From Exiguobacterium sp. s193 (GTDB taxonomy: Bacteria; Bacillota; Bacilli; Exiguobacteriales; Exiguobacteriaceae): 64,000 nucleotides of DNA. Numbering within the stretch: the first letter of the stretch is position 1; every line of letters begins with the position of its first letter. The translations under genes were made by a program, and so were the position numbers. Location of the stretch: positions 1 through 64,000 of the forward strand of contig NZ_JACSMR010000012.1 in NCBI RefSeq assembly GCF_018618755.1. Reading direction: 5' to 3'. The notes under the pieces were generated by a model. The model searched no databases. It was not told where the DNA came from and saw nothing but the letters and a program-made list of their open reading frames with translations. This document shows, in pieces, positions 16,374 to 24,720 of this stretch.

Positions 16374-17357
16374 ATGAATGAACTAAAAGGAATCCACCAC
16401 GTGACAGCGATTACGAGCAGTGCCGAAAAAAACTATGCGTTCTTCACAGATGTCTTAGGGATGCGGCTGGTCAAGAAGACCGTTAACCAGGATGACATTC
16501 AGACGTATCATCTCTTTTTTGCTGACGATAAAGGATCTGCCGGGACCGATATGACATTCTTTGATTTCCCAGGCATTCCAAAAGGAACACACGGTACAAA
16601 TGAAATCTTTAAAACCGCTTTCCGCGTGCCGACGGACGAAGCACTTCAGTACTGGATCAAACGGTTTGATAAATACGACGTCAAACATCGTGGCATCAAG
16701 GAACAGTTCGGGAAACAGACCCTCTCGTTCGTTGATTTCGACGACCAGCAGTATATGCTGATTTCAGACGAGTTGAACGAAGGAATCGCCTCCGGAACGC
16801 CATGGCAAAACGGTCCCGTTCCATTAGAATTCGCGATTACGGGCTTAGGTCCGATTCATATCCGGATTGCGGAATTCGATCGGTTAAAAGACGTCTTGGA
16901 AAAAGCGATGCTGATGCGGGAAATCGATCAGGCCGGTTCCCTGCACCTCTTTGAAATGGGTCAAGGCGGAAACGGCGCCCAGGTCATCGTCGAACATAAC
17001 CTGTTACTGCCGAGTGGACGCCAAGGGTTTGGCACCGTCCACCACGTCGCGTTCCGCGTCGAAGACACGGCTGCCTTAAATGAATGGATCGAGCGGATGC
17101 ACCAGTTACAATTCAATACATCGGGCTACGTCGACCGATTCTTCTTTGAATCCCTTTATGCCCGGGTCGCCCGCGGCGTGTTGTTCGAATGGGCGACAGA
17201 CGGTCCCGGTTTCCTAGGTGATGAGCCGTATGAAACGGTCGGAGAAAAGTTATCCTTACCCCCATTCCTCGAATCACAACGGCAACAAATCGAACAAATG
17301 GTCCGTCCGATCGATACCGTCCGAAGCACACGGACGATTGAAAAAGAATATCTTTAA
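16374..17357 (+). CDS. Ring-cleaving dioxygenase, MhqA/MhqO-like (glyoxalase superfamily)
   Basis: A 327-residue protein of two glyoxalase/extradiol-dioxygenase modules. The metal ligands are readable as His in GIHHVTAI (N-terminal module), His in TVHHVAFRV and Glu in LFEWATDGPGF (C-terminal module). In Bacillus such enzymes are thought to open hydroquinone or catechol rings. ATG 16374 has AGAGGAG upstream. The gene lies directly behind the MhqR operator and 34 bp before an FMN reductase gene, with which it should be co-transcribed, giving a complete quinone-stress response unit. Confidence 0.9.
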   Translation: MNELKGIHHVTAITSSAEKNYAFFTDVLGMRLVKKTVNQDDIQTYHLFFADDKGSAGTDMTFFDFPGIPKGTHGTNEIFKTAFRVPTDEALQYWIKRFDKYDVKHRGIKEQFGKQTLSFVDFDDQQYMLISDELNEGIASGTPWQNGPVPLEFAITGLGPIHIRIAEFDRLKDVLEKAMLMREIDQAGSLHLFEMGQGGNGAQVIVEHNLLLPSGRQGFGTVHHVAFRVEDTAALNEWIERMHQLQFNTSGYVDRFFFESLYARVARGVLFEWATDGPGFLGDEPYETVGEKLSLPPFLESQRQQIEQMVRPIDTVRSTRTIEKEYL

Positions 17358-17391
17358 GAAGGAAACACTACTTTAAGAGGAGGAAACGAAC

Positions 17392-17934
17392 ATGACACAC
17401 TTAAATATCGGCATCATCTTAGGCTCAACACGGGAAGGCCGCTTAAGTCCGCAGGTAGGCAGCTGGGTCAAACAACTGGCCGACCGACGCGGCGACGCCA
17501 ACTATACGATCATTGACATCGCGGAGTACAAATTGCCGCTACTCGGTGAAAAGGACGGCGACGCGACAGGTGCAACCGCCTGGTCCGAGGCAATTGCGGC
17601 GCAGGATGGGTTTGTCTTCATCACCCAGGAGTACAACCACTCAATCTCTGCTTCGTTAAAAAATGCCCTTGATTACCTCCGTGTCGAGTGGCACAACAAA
17701 GCGGCAGGCATTGTCTCCTACGGTTCAGTCGGCGGTGCCCGGGCGGCAGAACATTTACGCGGCATCTTAGGTGAATTGATGGTTGCCGATGTCCGCGTCC
17801 ACCCCGCTTTATCGTTGTTCACGGATTTTGAAAATGGAGCTGTGTTAAAGGCAGCCTCCGTCCAGGAAACTTCCGTGAACCAGATGCTTGACCAGGTCAT
17901 CCCGTGGGCGACGGCCTTAAAAACGATTCGCTGA
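17392..17934 (+). CDS. NAD(P)H-dependent FMN reductase (azoreductase/quinone reductase type)
   Basis: A 180-residue flavodoxin-fold enzyme with the FMN phosphate loop LGSTREGRLSPQVGSW (residues about 11-26), the isoalloxazine loop QEYNHSISASLKNALDYL, and the glycine-rich SYGSVGGARAAEHLR segment. These are hallmarks of the NADPH-dependent FMN reductase family (YhdA/chromate and azo reductases). Ribosome binding site GAGGAGG. Second gene of the MhqR-controlled unit, so two-electron quinone reduction is the likely task. Confidence 0.9.
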   Translation: MTHLNIGIILGSTREGRLSPQVGSWVKQLADRRGDANYTIIDIAEYKLPLLGEKDGDATGATAWSEAIAAQDGFVFITQEYNHSISASLKNALDYLRVEWHNKAAGIVSYGSVGGARAAEHLRGILGELMVADVRVHPALSLFTDFENGAVLKAASVQETSVNQMLDQVIPWATALKTIR

Positions 17935-17975
17935 GCACCGCGTCGTGGTGAAACACTTACGCAAGCGCACTAAAA

Positions 17976-18006
17976 AAGTGACTCCGGAACGATACCGAAG
18001 TCACTT
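17976..18006 (+). terminator. Intrinsic terminator after the MhqR regulon unit
   Basis: AAGTGACTcCGG pairs with CCGaAGTCACTT about 40 bases after the FMN reductase stop. Confidence 0.7.
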
Positions 18007-18031
18007 GATTGCTAATGTATTATAAACGTAA

Positions 18032-18059
18032 GGCGCAGTTCCGCAACGGGAGCTGCGCC
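18032..18059 (-). terminator. Stem-loop downstream of hemAT
   Basis: GGCGCAG pairs with CTGCGCC, extended by TCCG/CGGgA, 19 bases beyond the hemAT stop. The T-rich tail is weak, so it is a probable rather than certain terminator. Confidence 0.5.
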
Positions 18060-18077
18060 CTTTTAGTTAGCAGCACG

Positions 18078-19373
18078 TCATAACGTCGTTGCGACGTCCT
18101 GGAGATCATCTGCTGTCTCGGCAATCGATTCTGCGACGGTCCGCATTCCTTCGATTGTCCCGGCGACATCCTGGGTGTCGTTCGACAAATCGACGAGTTG
18201 TTTTGAGACATGAATCGTCTGATTCGAAATCATCGTGAAGGCCGAGACGACTCGGGCAAGCTCATTTGTCGTCTGCGTGACTGATTGTTCCGTCCCCGCC
18301 ATCTGACCCGAAACCGTCATCATCTTTGACGTGATTTCTTGCGCGATATCGGACGCTTCCGCTGCCGATCGTTTACTTTCTTCTGCTAATTTGCGGATTT
18401 CTTGGGCGACGACGGTAAAGCCGCGTCCCATCTCGCCAGCGCGTGCCGCTTCGATTGAAGCATTCAGACTTAATAAATTCGTCTGATCGGAAATTGCCGT
18501 TACCATCGCGGCGATCCGCTCGATTTCTTGCGACAGGAACGCAAGCTGGGCGACCTGCTCCGTCGTTGCTTTCATGTCGCTGACGACGTCTTCGAACCGT
18601 TTCGTTTCCGCTTCGACCAGTTTGACGCCGTCTTCCGCTTCTTTGACGGCCTCTGCCAACTGGCTTGAGATTTGTTCCGTCGTCATCGAGACGTTGTTCG
18701 CGTGCCGCTCCATCTCTTGGAAACTTGCTGACGATTCTTCACTCATCGCCGCCAGTTCTTCGGTCGATTTTTGGACCGCGACGCCAATTCGTTGTTTTGC
18801 GTCGAGGACGTCTTGCCGTTCCCGGTCGACCATGTCTTCGTACATCGTCAAGACGATTTGTTGTTCCAGATTAAACAACTTTCCGACTGAATGTAAGATT
18901 TTCATCTTTTCAAGTTCCGGCCATGCACATTGCTTAACCTGGTCGTTGAATACATTCAGGACGTTTTGGAAAGCCGCGATGTACCATTTGTTTTGTAAGC
19001 CGATCTGAACATGACGGTGCGCAATCCGTTGCCGGACTTCGATATAGGCATCTGTAATTTTCCCCTCGAACATTTGCAGGATGTGGGTCGCGAGCGTCCC
19101 TTTTAACCGCTCGAGTGTTGAATGCTGTTCAATCAGTTGTTTCAGTTCCGGCACACGGACGAGTTCTGCATAAAAGGCATCGACCATCTGTGGCATCCAG
19201 TCCTTGACGTCGTGGCGGATGATCCGGACGTTTTGTAAATCATCGACCGTCAAGTCAATCAATCGGAGTTGCTTCACTAAATCGGCTCCGAGCTCAAGCT
19301 GAACGTGGTTTGCTTCTTGTTCCCGCTCTGCTTCGAAGTGATTTGCTGTTTGTTTCTTAGACAACCATTTCAT
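18078..19373 (-). CDS. hemAT: HemAT-type globin-coupled chemotaxis transducer
   Basis: A 431-residue soluble receptor. Residues about 25-185 form a globin sensor domain whose proximal heme ligand should be His121 in [21 protein letters not shown], aligned with the proximal His of HemAT. The remainder is an MCP signalling domain with the tip [25 protein letters not shown]. HemAT binds O2 through heme and drives aerotaxis via CheA. There is no TM segment, as expected. A strong sigmaD-like promoter lies upstream (19406-19432). GGGAGGA precedes the ATG. Confidence 0.92.
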   Translation of the reverse strand: MKWLSKKQTANHFEAEREQEANHVQLELGADLVKQLRLIDLTVDDLQNVRIIRHDVKDWMPQMVDAFYAELVRVPELKQLIEQHSTLERLKGTLATHILQMFEGKITDAYIEVRQRIAHRHVQIGLQNKWYIAAFQNVLNVFNDQVKQCAWPELEKMKILHSVGKLFNLEQQIVLTMYEDMVDRERQDVLDAKQRIGVAVQKSTEELAAMSEESSASFQEMERHANNVSMTTEQISSQLAEAVKEAEDGVKLVEAETKRFEDVVSDMKATTEQVAQLAFLSQEIERIAAMVTAISDQTNLLSLNASIEAARAGEMGRGFTVVAQEIRKLAEESKRSAAEASDIAQEITSKMMTVSGQMAGTEQSVTQTTNELARVVSAFTMISNQTIHVSKQLVDLSNDTQDVAGTIEGMRTVAESIAETADDLQDVATTL

Positions 19374-19405
19374 AATGTTTCCTCCCTGGTTTCATCTCAA
19401 GTAGA

Positions 19406-19432
19406 ATATCGGTCAGCCGATGACCGATTTGA
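19406..19432 (-). promoter_or_regulatory. SigmaD-type promoter of hemAT
   Basis: On the minus strand TCAAA and ACCGATAT are separated by 14 bases, close to the sigmaD consensus TAAA-N15-GCCGATAT. It lies about 33 bases upstream of the hemAT start codon. Confidence 0.65.
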
Positions 19433-19598
19433 AGCCGGAAGCTTGTTTTTATTTACAAATTACCCTGTTATCATCCATTTTTAATTTTCAGTCATCTTTG
19501 CGCCGACAAACGAACCTTACGATTTTGTTAGTTCACGGACGTATATGGAACTGATAAACTGAAATTATGTTTTTTTATATCATAAGGGAGACGTCAAT

Positions 19599-20243
19599 AT
19601 GCGAAAGACCACCCATTCACATCCACCTGTGTTGACGGAAGATGAAAAAATCATCCGACTGATTCAAGGACTCCATCACATCCACCCGACACCTATGAAA
19701 GCCGCTCATTATCAAAAACTGGCGGCACATCTTCCATATCCTTCGCTCGAGGAACTCGAGCAACGTTTCGGTTCCTGGACCAACCTGTTACAACAAGCAG
19801 GAATCATCATGGAAACAGAACTTAATGCGTCCGAGCGTCATACGTTGAACCGCCCCCGACCCGGGACGGTTTCAAAAACACGCTGGACAATCGAACAAAG
19901 TATCGCCCATTACGTCGAAACGCACGGTACCCGCGTGACGATTAAACGCTATTCTGAGCTACGCGAAACGGAACGGCGGATGGTCAGTGCCAATACGATC
20001 ATCCGCCATTACGGTACATGGAAAAATGCATTGGCCCAGTTCGAATTAACGTCGAACGGCTGCTTTTCGGACGCGGATTGCCTCGACGGCTTACGACGCG
20101 CCCACGCCGCGCTCGGTGACCGGATGACGAGTCAGACCTATGCCGTCTGGGCACGTGAACAACATGCCCCCTCACTGACGTTGTTGATTGAACGCTTTTC
20201 GAGTTGGCGCGAAGCTGTCCGCTACTACGAAACGCAACGTTAA
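19599..20243 (+). CDS. Protein of homing-endonuclease-associated repeats (HNR)
   Basis: A 214-residue basic protein built of three units of about 55 residues (roughly 13-68, 96-150 and 157-212). Each ends in an FGSW/YGTW/FSSW-like motif: EQRFGSWTNLLQQAG, IRHYGTWKNALAQF and IERFSSWREAVRYY. This is the DNA-binding repeat found next to homing-endonuclease catalytic domains, but here no LAGLIDADG, GIY-YIG or HNH nuclease motif is present. It is therefore more likely a host DNA-binding regulator than a homing enzyme. Single gene with its own terminator. Function not known. Confidence 0.7.
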   Translation: MRKTTHSHPPVLTEDEKIIRLIQGLHHIHPTPMKAAHYQKLAAHLPYPSLEELEQRFGSWTNLLQQAGIIMETELNASERHTLNRPRPGTVSKTRWTIEQSIAHYVETHGTRVTIKRYSELRETERRMVSANTIIRHYGTWKNALAQFELTSNGCFSDADCLDGLRRAHAALGDRMTSQTYAVWAREQHAPSLTLLIERFSSWREAVRYYETQR

Positions 20244-20271
20244 GTCTGATTTCGCATCACACGGTCACAAC

Positions 20272-20312
20272 AAAAAGACACTCTCCGAACTGTTTACGGG
20301 GAGTGTCTTTTT
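20272..20312 (+). terminator. Intrinsic terminator
   Basis: AAAAAGACACTCtCC pairs with GGgGAGTGTCTTTTT, 29 bases after the stop of the repeat protein. Confidence 0.85.
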
Positions 20313-20471
20313 CATTTCACATGTGCCACTGCAACATCGGTACTGTCATCGCTGTCATCTCCTCTACATCTTCTTAGCAGAATATACATTTTTGAGCGAA
20401 TTGATTGTTGTCAAGAGCAGTTCTGTTGTATCGTCAATCACAGTGAACGACGAAGAAAGTGTGGGATTGTC

Positions 20472-21329
20472 ATGAAAACGGAATGGTTAGAAGCGTTTCA
20501 GATGACGGCTGAAACAAAAAGTTTGACGAAAGCGAGTGAACTGTTGCATTTGACACAACCGGCACTCAGTAAACAGATTAAGAATTTAGAACACTATCTC
20601 GGTACAAACGTCTTTCACCGCTCGGCGACGGGGGTTGCTTTGACCCCGGCCGGCGAAATCGTCTATGCGCAAGCCTTACAGATTTTGTCGCAACTGAGCG
20701 ACATGCAACGGCAAATCGATCAATTAGAGGGACAAGTTTCGTTTACACTCGGTTCATGGCCGAGTGTCGCGATGTCCTACTTACCACAACACTTGGCGCT
20801 CCATCCGTCGGCGAACGGTCCGGAACTTAAAATCAAGACGGCCCATACGTATGTCGAGTTGATGGCAGGACTTGAGCAACACCATTACGACGGCGTCCTG
20901 CTCGATGACCGTCAAATTGACCATCCGTATCCGTCGACGCATCTCTATACGGAACAATTTTTACTCTATTTTCACCGTGAAGATGAACGGTTTACGGGAT
21001 GCGACGACGTCCGGTTCGACCAAATCGAGGCTGCTTCGTTCCTGTCGTTACCGACCGACTGCGACTCGACGAACATCCTAAAGGCGGCGTTCCAAGAGCG
21101 CGGTGCGACCTATACGGCCGCTTCCGAGATGGAGTTCGGATCAAGCGTGCTCGGTTTCATCCGCGCTAAGCTCGGCATCGCCATCTTACCGGAGATTTTC
21201 CAGGACGGACTTCCCCCGGAAATCCGGACATTGCCGATTACAGGGTTCGATGTCAAACGTGAATTGTCGCTCGTGACGCGTGACGCGACGCATCACAAGA
21301 CCTTACTCGGTTTGATTGGTCATAACTAA
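20472..21329 (+). CDS. LysR family transcriptional regulator
   Basis: A 285-residue LTTR with N-terminal HTH (residues 1-60: FQMTAETKSLTKASELLHLTQPALSKQIKNLEHYLGTNVFHR) and a C-terminal co-inducer-binding domain (about 88-280). The FRAKLGIAILPE-like segment (FIRAKLGIAILPEIF) is typical of the effector domain. It is monocistronic with its own terminator. The usual divergent target gene is absent; its upstream neighbour points the same way, so the target is not evident. Confidence 0.92.
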   Translation: MKTEWLEAFQMTAETKSLTKASELLHLTQPALSKQIKNLEHYLGTNVFHRSATGVALTPAGEIVYAQALQILSQLSDMQRQIDQLEGQVSFTLGSWPSVAMSYLPQHLALHPSANGPELKIKTAHTYVELMAGLEQHHYDGVLLDDRQIDHPYPSTHLYTEQFLLYFHREDERFTGCDDVRFDQIEAASFLSLPTDCDSTNILKAAFQERGATYTAASEMEFGSSVLGFIRAKLGIAILPEIFQDGLPPEIRTLPITGFDVKRELSLVTRDATHHKTLLGLIGHN

Positions 21330-21350
21330 AACGGATAATCCGCTATCCAA

Positions 21351-21397
21351 AAACAAAGCTCGAGTTCCCTTGTGTTTCGGAATCTCGAGCTTTGTTT
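21351..21397. terminator. Bidirectional intrinsic terminator
   Basis: AAACAAAGCTCGAG pairs with CTCGAGCTTTGTTT, extended by TCC/GGA across a bulge, between the converging LysR and YCII-like genes. Confidence 0.85.
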
Positions 21398-21412
21398 CAT
21401 GTAACTCCTTTA

Positions 21413-21787
21413 TCATGACGCAGGCGTGACATCCAGCAGCGGTCGGACTTCCATCCGCCAGCCGTACTGTTCCGCTTCCGCAATCTGAGTCGTCGGGTGG
21501 AGCAGCGCCAATTCGACGGCTTGTTCCAAATCATCCGCTTCAAAAATGATCAGGCTGCCAATCTGTTCCGAATTATGCCGATCCGGTCCATCCTGCCGCT
21601 CAATCTGACCACCCGATAAACTGGCCCGTTTCATGTCCGCCCCCGGATGCCACTCCTGCACGACACGCGTCAGTTTAAAAAACTGTTCCAACGGTCGATT
21701 ACAGCGTTCCATGACGGTATCGAGTTCTTCTTGCGAAGACTGATCCATCTTTTCTGCATCGTAGTAGCCGATGAATAGAAAGTACAT
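21413..21787 (-). CDS. YCII-related (YciI-like) domain protein
   Basis: A 124-residue dimeric ferredoxin-like protein. Readable family features are the N-terminal MYFLFIGYYDAEKM strand and loop, the central SLSGGQIERQDGP segment (compare DGPF-type proteins), IGSLIIFEADDLEQAVELALLHP and the closing VRPLLDV. Such proteins are often paired with ECF sigma factors in other bacteria, but none is present here. Function unknown. Confidence 0.8.
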   Translation of the reverse strand: MYFLFIGYYDAEKMDQSSQEELDTVMERCNRPLEQFFKLTRVVQEWHPGADMKRASLSGGQIERQDGPDRHNSEQIGSLIIFEADDLEQAVELALLHPTTQIAEAEQYGWRMEVRPLLDVTPAS

Positions 21788-21891
21788 CCAATCCCTCCTC
21801 CTGAAAAAGTCTTCTGTGATCTATCGCTTGTTAAAAAAATACCCTGATTTCAGTTAACTTACTCGCTTACATTCCATTTTTTACACAAAAA

Positions 21892-21920
21892 CACCTTGTC
21901 TTCTCATTGAAGACAAGGTG
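21892..21920 (-). terminator. Intrinsic terminator after the GNAT/Nudix pair
   Basis: CACCTTGTCTTC pairs perfectly with GAAGACAAGGTG around a five-base loop. In the minus-strand sense TTTTTGTG follows. Confidence 0.85.
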
Positions 21921-22019
21921 CAGCTTAGTAATCGGTATTCTTGCGTAACGGATTCAAGGCGTAAATGATTGACGGAAATGCCAAGAAAACCATTCAAATC
22001 TGAACCAATCTTTCTTTCG

Positions 22020-22484
22020 TCAATCGAGCGACTTCGCGACGACCTGCCGCGTTTTTTCAAAACCGATTCGTTCGTAGAACACCTCGACCCCATCGTTACT
22101 CATCCAGTAATCGAGTTCAACCTTATGTATTCCTTGCTCGCGTGCCCGCCGTTCAATGTCTTCGAGCAACAGGCGACCGTAGCCGTTCTGCTGTTTCGTA
22201 TCCATGATACAGAGGTGATGGACACGGACTTTCGCGTCAGCAAACTTAAATGCACTCTCAGCACGTCTGACGTACTCAATCCACGCGTAACCGATCGCTT
22301 CATCCTCCACTTCGAGGACAAGGAACTGATACAGCGCTTCCCCGGCGATGTTCGTAAAAAAAGCACGGACGGCATCGACGTCGTACGGCTTAAAATGATG
22401 CGGTTGCTGACGCACATGCGGCTCATGGACGTACCGGTTGAGTCGGGCGAGGATGTCGACATCCGTTGTTTCGATGATTCTCAT
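22020..22484 (-). CDS. GNAT family N-acetyltransferase
   Basis: A 154-residue GNAT protein. The acetyl-CoA-binding region is readable as VHHLCIMDTKQQNGYGRLLLEDIERRAREQGIHKVEL (motif A with QNGYGRLL), and the closing SNDGVEVFYERIGFEKTR is the typical last motif. Substrate unknown. It lies 16 bp downstream of a Nudix gene on the same strand, so the two are probably one transcript. Confidence 0.88.
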   Translation of the reverse strand: MRIIETTDVDILARLNRYVHEPHVRQQPHHFKPYDVDAVRAFFTNIAGEALYQFLVLEVEDEAIGYAWIEYVRRAESAFKFADAKVRVHHLCIMDTKQQNGYGRLLLEDIERRAREQGIHKVELDYWMSNDGVEVFYERIGFEKTRQVVAKSLD

Positions 22485-22500
22485 CGGTTACACTCCCGTC

Positions 22501-22938
22501 TTAATGTGTGATTTGCCCGTTAAAGATATACGGCACCGTTTGTTGTTTCGTCAAGATGTGTTCATACTCCGGCTCGAGCTGCATGTAGCGGACGGCGTCC
22601 GGAATCGAGACCCATGTGATGTCTTCGATTTCATCCGGGAAGACGGTCCCGATGACACCACCGACGATTTCCGCCGTGAAAAAGAAGAACAGGCAGTGTT
22701 CGTCGACTTGCGGGAAAAAGGCTTCACTGACGTGTAACAGGTCTCCGACTTCGACGTCAAAACCGGTCTCTTCCTTCGCTTCGCGAATCGCGGCTTCCGG
22801 TAAGGTCTCACCTGCTTCGACCGTCCCGCCCGGTAACGTGTAGTACGAATACGACGGGCCGATGTTTTTGACCATCAACAACTGATCTCGCGTCTCATTG
22901 AATAAGACGTTATAGACGATATTTTTCCGTACAGTCAT
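22501..22938 (-). CDS. Nudix hydrolase
   Basis: A 145-residue protein with a complete Nudix box starting near residue 37: GGTVEAGETLPEAAIREA followed by KEETGF, i.e. Gx5Ex7REUxEExGU with the catalytic glutamates present. Nudix enzymes hydrolyse nucleoside diphosphates linked to another group; substrate specificity cannot be read here. First gene of a two-gene unit with the GNAT gene. Confidence 0.92.
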   Translation of the reverse strand: MTVRKNIVYNVLFNETRDQLLMVKNIGPSYSYYTLPGGTVEAGETLPEAAIREAKEETGFDVEVGDLLHVSEAFFPQVDEHCLFFFFTAEIVGGVIGTVFPDEIEDITWVSIPDAVRYMQLEPEYEHILTKQQTVPYIFNGQITH

Positions 22939-23125
22939 TCCTTACTCCCCCCATGAACAGATGGTATTTTTTAACTTACTTACTATAACATATTCCATTT
23001 CGAATAAGATATTCACCTTATTTAAATGGTATTATTCGAATAGGTAAAACGAATTTAACCTTAAGCGACGCCTTACTCCCCCTAAAAAATGACTCCGCTC
23101 AATGGGGAAATTCGCTAAAAACACC

Positions 23126-23632
23126 TTATCGTTTCCAGCTGTAATGCATCAACTGTATCCGTTGACCGTTGAACGCCACTTCTTCTTTCTTGTCTACGCG
23201 CTTAAATCCGTTGTGCGTCAAGATTTTTTGCGAAGCGATGTTTGCATCCGTCGTTTTGGCCTCGACTTCATCAATGTCGTGTTCCCGGCATTGTCCAAGT
23301 AGCAAACGGACGGCTTCCTTTGCGATTCCTTTTCCCGCATGGACTTGTCCAATCCGGTAGCCGAGTTGGGCAGTTTTTTCGATTTGGTTCCGGTCAACCA
23401 GATTGATCCGCCCGAGAATTGTTCCGCCCTCATCCTTGATCAGGTAAAAAAACGAACTGCCGTCTTGCTGTTCCTGCAGGAGCGCCGCGTGTCGTTCCTT
23501 GAACGTCTCCGGCAAGTAATAGGCGTCGCCCCGGGAAGGGATTGATTGTTCGAAGTAGAGACGGTTTTCGATTTCAAAGGCATATAGTGCTTCTAAGTCT
23601 TTTGCGGTACAGCTCGATAATTGGATGTCCAC
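23126..23632 (-). CDS. GNAT family N-acetyltransferase (RimJ/RimL-like)
   Basis: A 168-residue acetyltransferase. The start is taken as GTG 23632 because GGAGGAGG lies seven bases upstream; the in-frame TTG at 23650 overlaps that site. The acetyl-CoA loop QVHAGKGIAKEAVRLLL and the final strand region NIASQKILTHNGFKRV fit the RimJ/RimL-type subgroup. Substrate unknown. The spacer around 22985-23050 and 23640-23660 contains TTCGAAT-type repeats of unclear meaning. Confidence 0.85.
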   Translation of the reverse strand: MDIQLSSCTAKDLEALYAFEIENRLYFEQSIPSRGDAYYLPETFKERHAALLQEQQDGSSFFYLIKDEGGTILGRINLVDRNQIEKTAQLGYRIGQVHAGKGIAKEAVRLLLGQCREHDIDEVEAKTTDANIASQKILTHNGFKRVDKKEEVAFNGQRIQLMHYSWKR

Positions 23633-23898
23633 ATTATTTCCTCCTCCCAAGAAATGTTCGAATTCGAATACAAGTAGCTACAATAACAAGTGGCCAATCG
23701 TCTTGATAAAACAGTTAATGAACAATACTTGGATTAATGTTTAATATTCGTCATTTTTCATCTTATCATTATTATGAAATCCAATTTATCCTTTTAAATT
23801 CCACATTTTATCATTATAATCATATATAATTAATAGTTTTATTTTTTACCAATCCATAAAGCGTACCAGCCGAAACCATACAGCCAGATATAACAAAA

Positions 23899-23928
23899 AA
23901 GACACAGCACTAGATATTACTGTGTCTT
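23899..23928 (-). terminator. Intrinsic terminator overlapping the end of the small 2-TM gene
   Basis: AAGACACAG pairs with CTGTGTCTT, and in the minus-strand sense TTTTTTG follows. The stem includes the last codons of the gene at 23917-24096. Confidence 0.75.
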
Positions 23929-24096
23929 CGATGACTTTTGCTTTTTTCCGACAAATACTATCGCACACAATAGGAAAAGAGTCCCTAAACCAGCACCGAC
24001 GAACATCGCGAAGTCAAACAGGTTACTCAGTCCAAGTCCCCCCATGATGGCGGCAGCATACAGCAAAAGAAACATGACTGTATAATTTTTCTTCAA
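23917..24096 (-). CDS. Small two-TM membrane protein (TTG start)
   Basis: A 59-residue frame starting at TTG 24096 with a perfect AGGAGG ten bases upstream. It encodes a Lys-rich N-terminus, TM1 (VMFLLLYAAAIMGGLGL), a short loop, TM2 (FVGAGLGTLFLLCAIVFV) and a basic tail (GKKQKSSKTQ). The codon frame, hydrophobicity pattern and terminator support a real gene. After the stop the same frame runs on for about 25 codons ending in a hydrophobic, aromatic-rich sequence with GKK, possibly the remains of a longer or neighbouring gene. Function unknown. Confidence 0.6.
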   Translation of the reverse strand: MKKNYTVMFLLLYAAAIMGGLGLSNLFDFAMFVGAGLGTLFLLCAIVFVGKKQKSSKTQ

Positions 24097-24166
24097 TTTG
24101 CATCAACCTCCTATATTGCTAGTATACTCGGACATTCATTCATTTGAATACACACAGCCTCAAAGA

Positions 24167-24703
24167 ATGGACGTGATTCCAGTCTTTTACCGTAAAATCA
24201 TTGCCGGATCGCTTACAGGCTCACTATATGCAATCGTACTCGGGCTGTTCGTTCCTGATCCGAGTGCTGATATCGGTTATTCAATCCTGCGCTACCTCTC
24301 TACCGTGATCATCAGTATTCCTGCCTATTTGATGTACAGCTTTCCGGTCATCTTCCTTTATGGTGTGACGACATCGATTTTGAGTGAGATATTCAGTCGA
24401 TTCATCTACCGTAATCAAACAAAGAATGCAAAAGAAGTCGTTCTTTCCGGCATACTCCATGTGTCGTTTGGTCTCGTTTTTCTTATCATCAACCCACTCA
24501 TCGCTTTCCTCAGCGTGATCGCTGCCGTCCTGTTCTTTACGGTTGATTGTCATTTACGAAGAAGACAAGCGACGTACCGATGGACGCAGGCATTGATGAG
24601 CCTTGAAATACCGCTTGCCGTCTGGATCCTGTTCTTCGGAACCGACTATCTTATAGGTCTGTTCCAATCCTTAATCACCCTCTTGCAGCATACTATCAAC
24701 TGA
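24167..24703 (+). CDS. Multi-spanning membrane protein of unknown function
   Basis: A 178-residue hydrophobic protein with about five TM segments (residues about 13-30, 42-68, 93-115, 117-132 and 145-172). I recognise no family motif. Start at ATG 24167 is the best in-frame choice although no strong ribosome binding site is seen; the frame is open further upstream to 24098, where it would overlap the divergent small gene. It is followed 17 bp later by a Nudix gene and may be co-transcribed with it. Confidence 0.65.
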   Translation: MDVIPVFYRKIIAGSLTGSLYAIVLGLFVPDPSADIGYSILRYLSTVIISIPAYLMYSFPVIFLYGVTTSILSEIFSRFIYRNQTKNAKEVVLSGILHVSFGLVFLIINPLIAFLSVIAAVLFFTVDCHLRRRQATYRWTQALMSLEIPLAVWILFFGTDYLIGLFQSLITLLQHTIN

Positions 24704-24720
24704 AAAAGGAGTCGTTACAT

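Noticed and set aside
19599-20243. Homing endonuclease or intein
   Set aside because: Only the accessory repeats are present; no nuclease motif and no interrupted host gene.
22985-23060. TTCGAAT-containing repeats as MhqR operators
   Set aside because: They contain TTCGAATA but lack the TATCTCGA arms of the operator at 16332.
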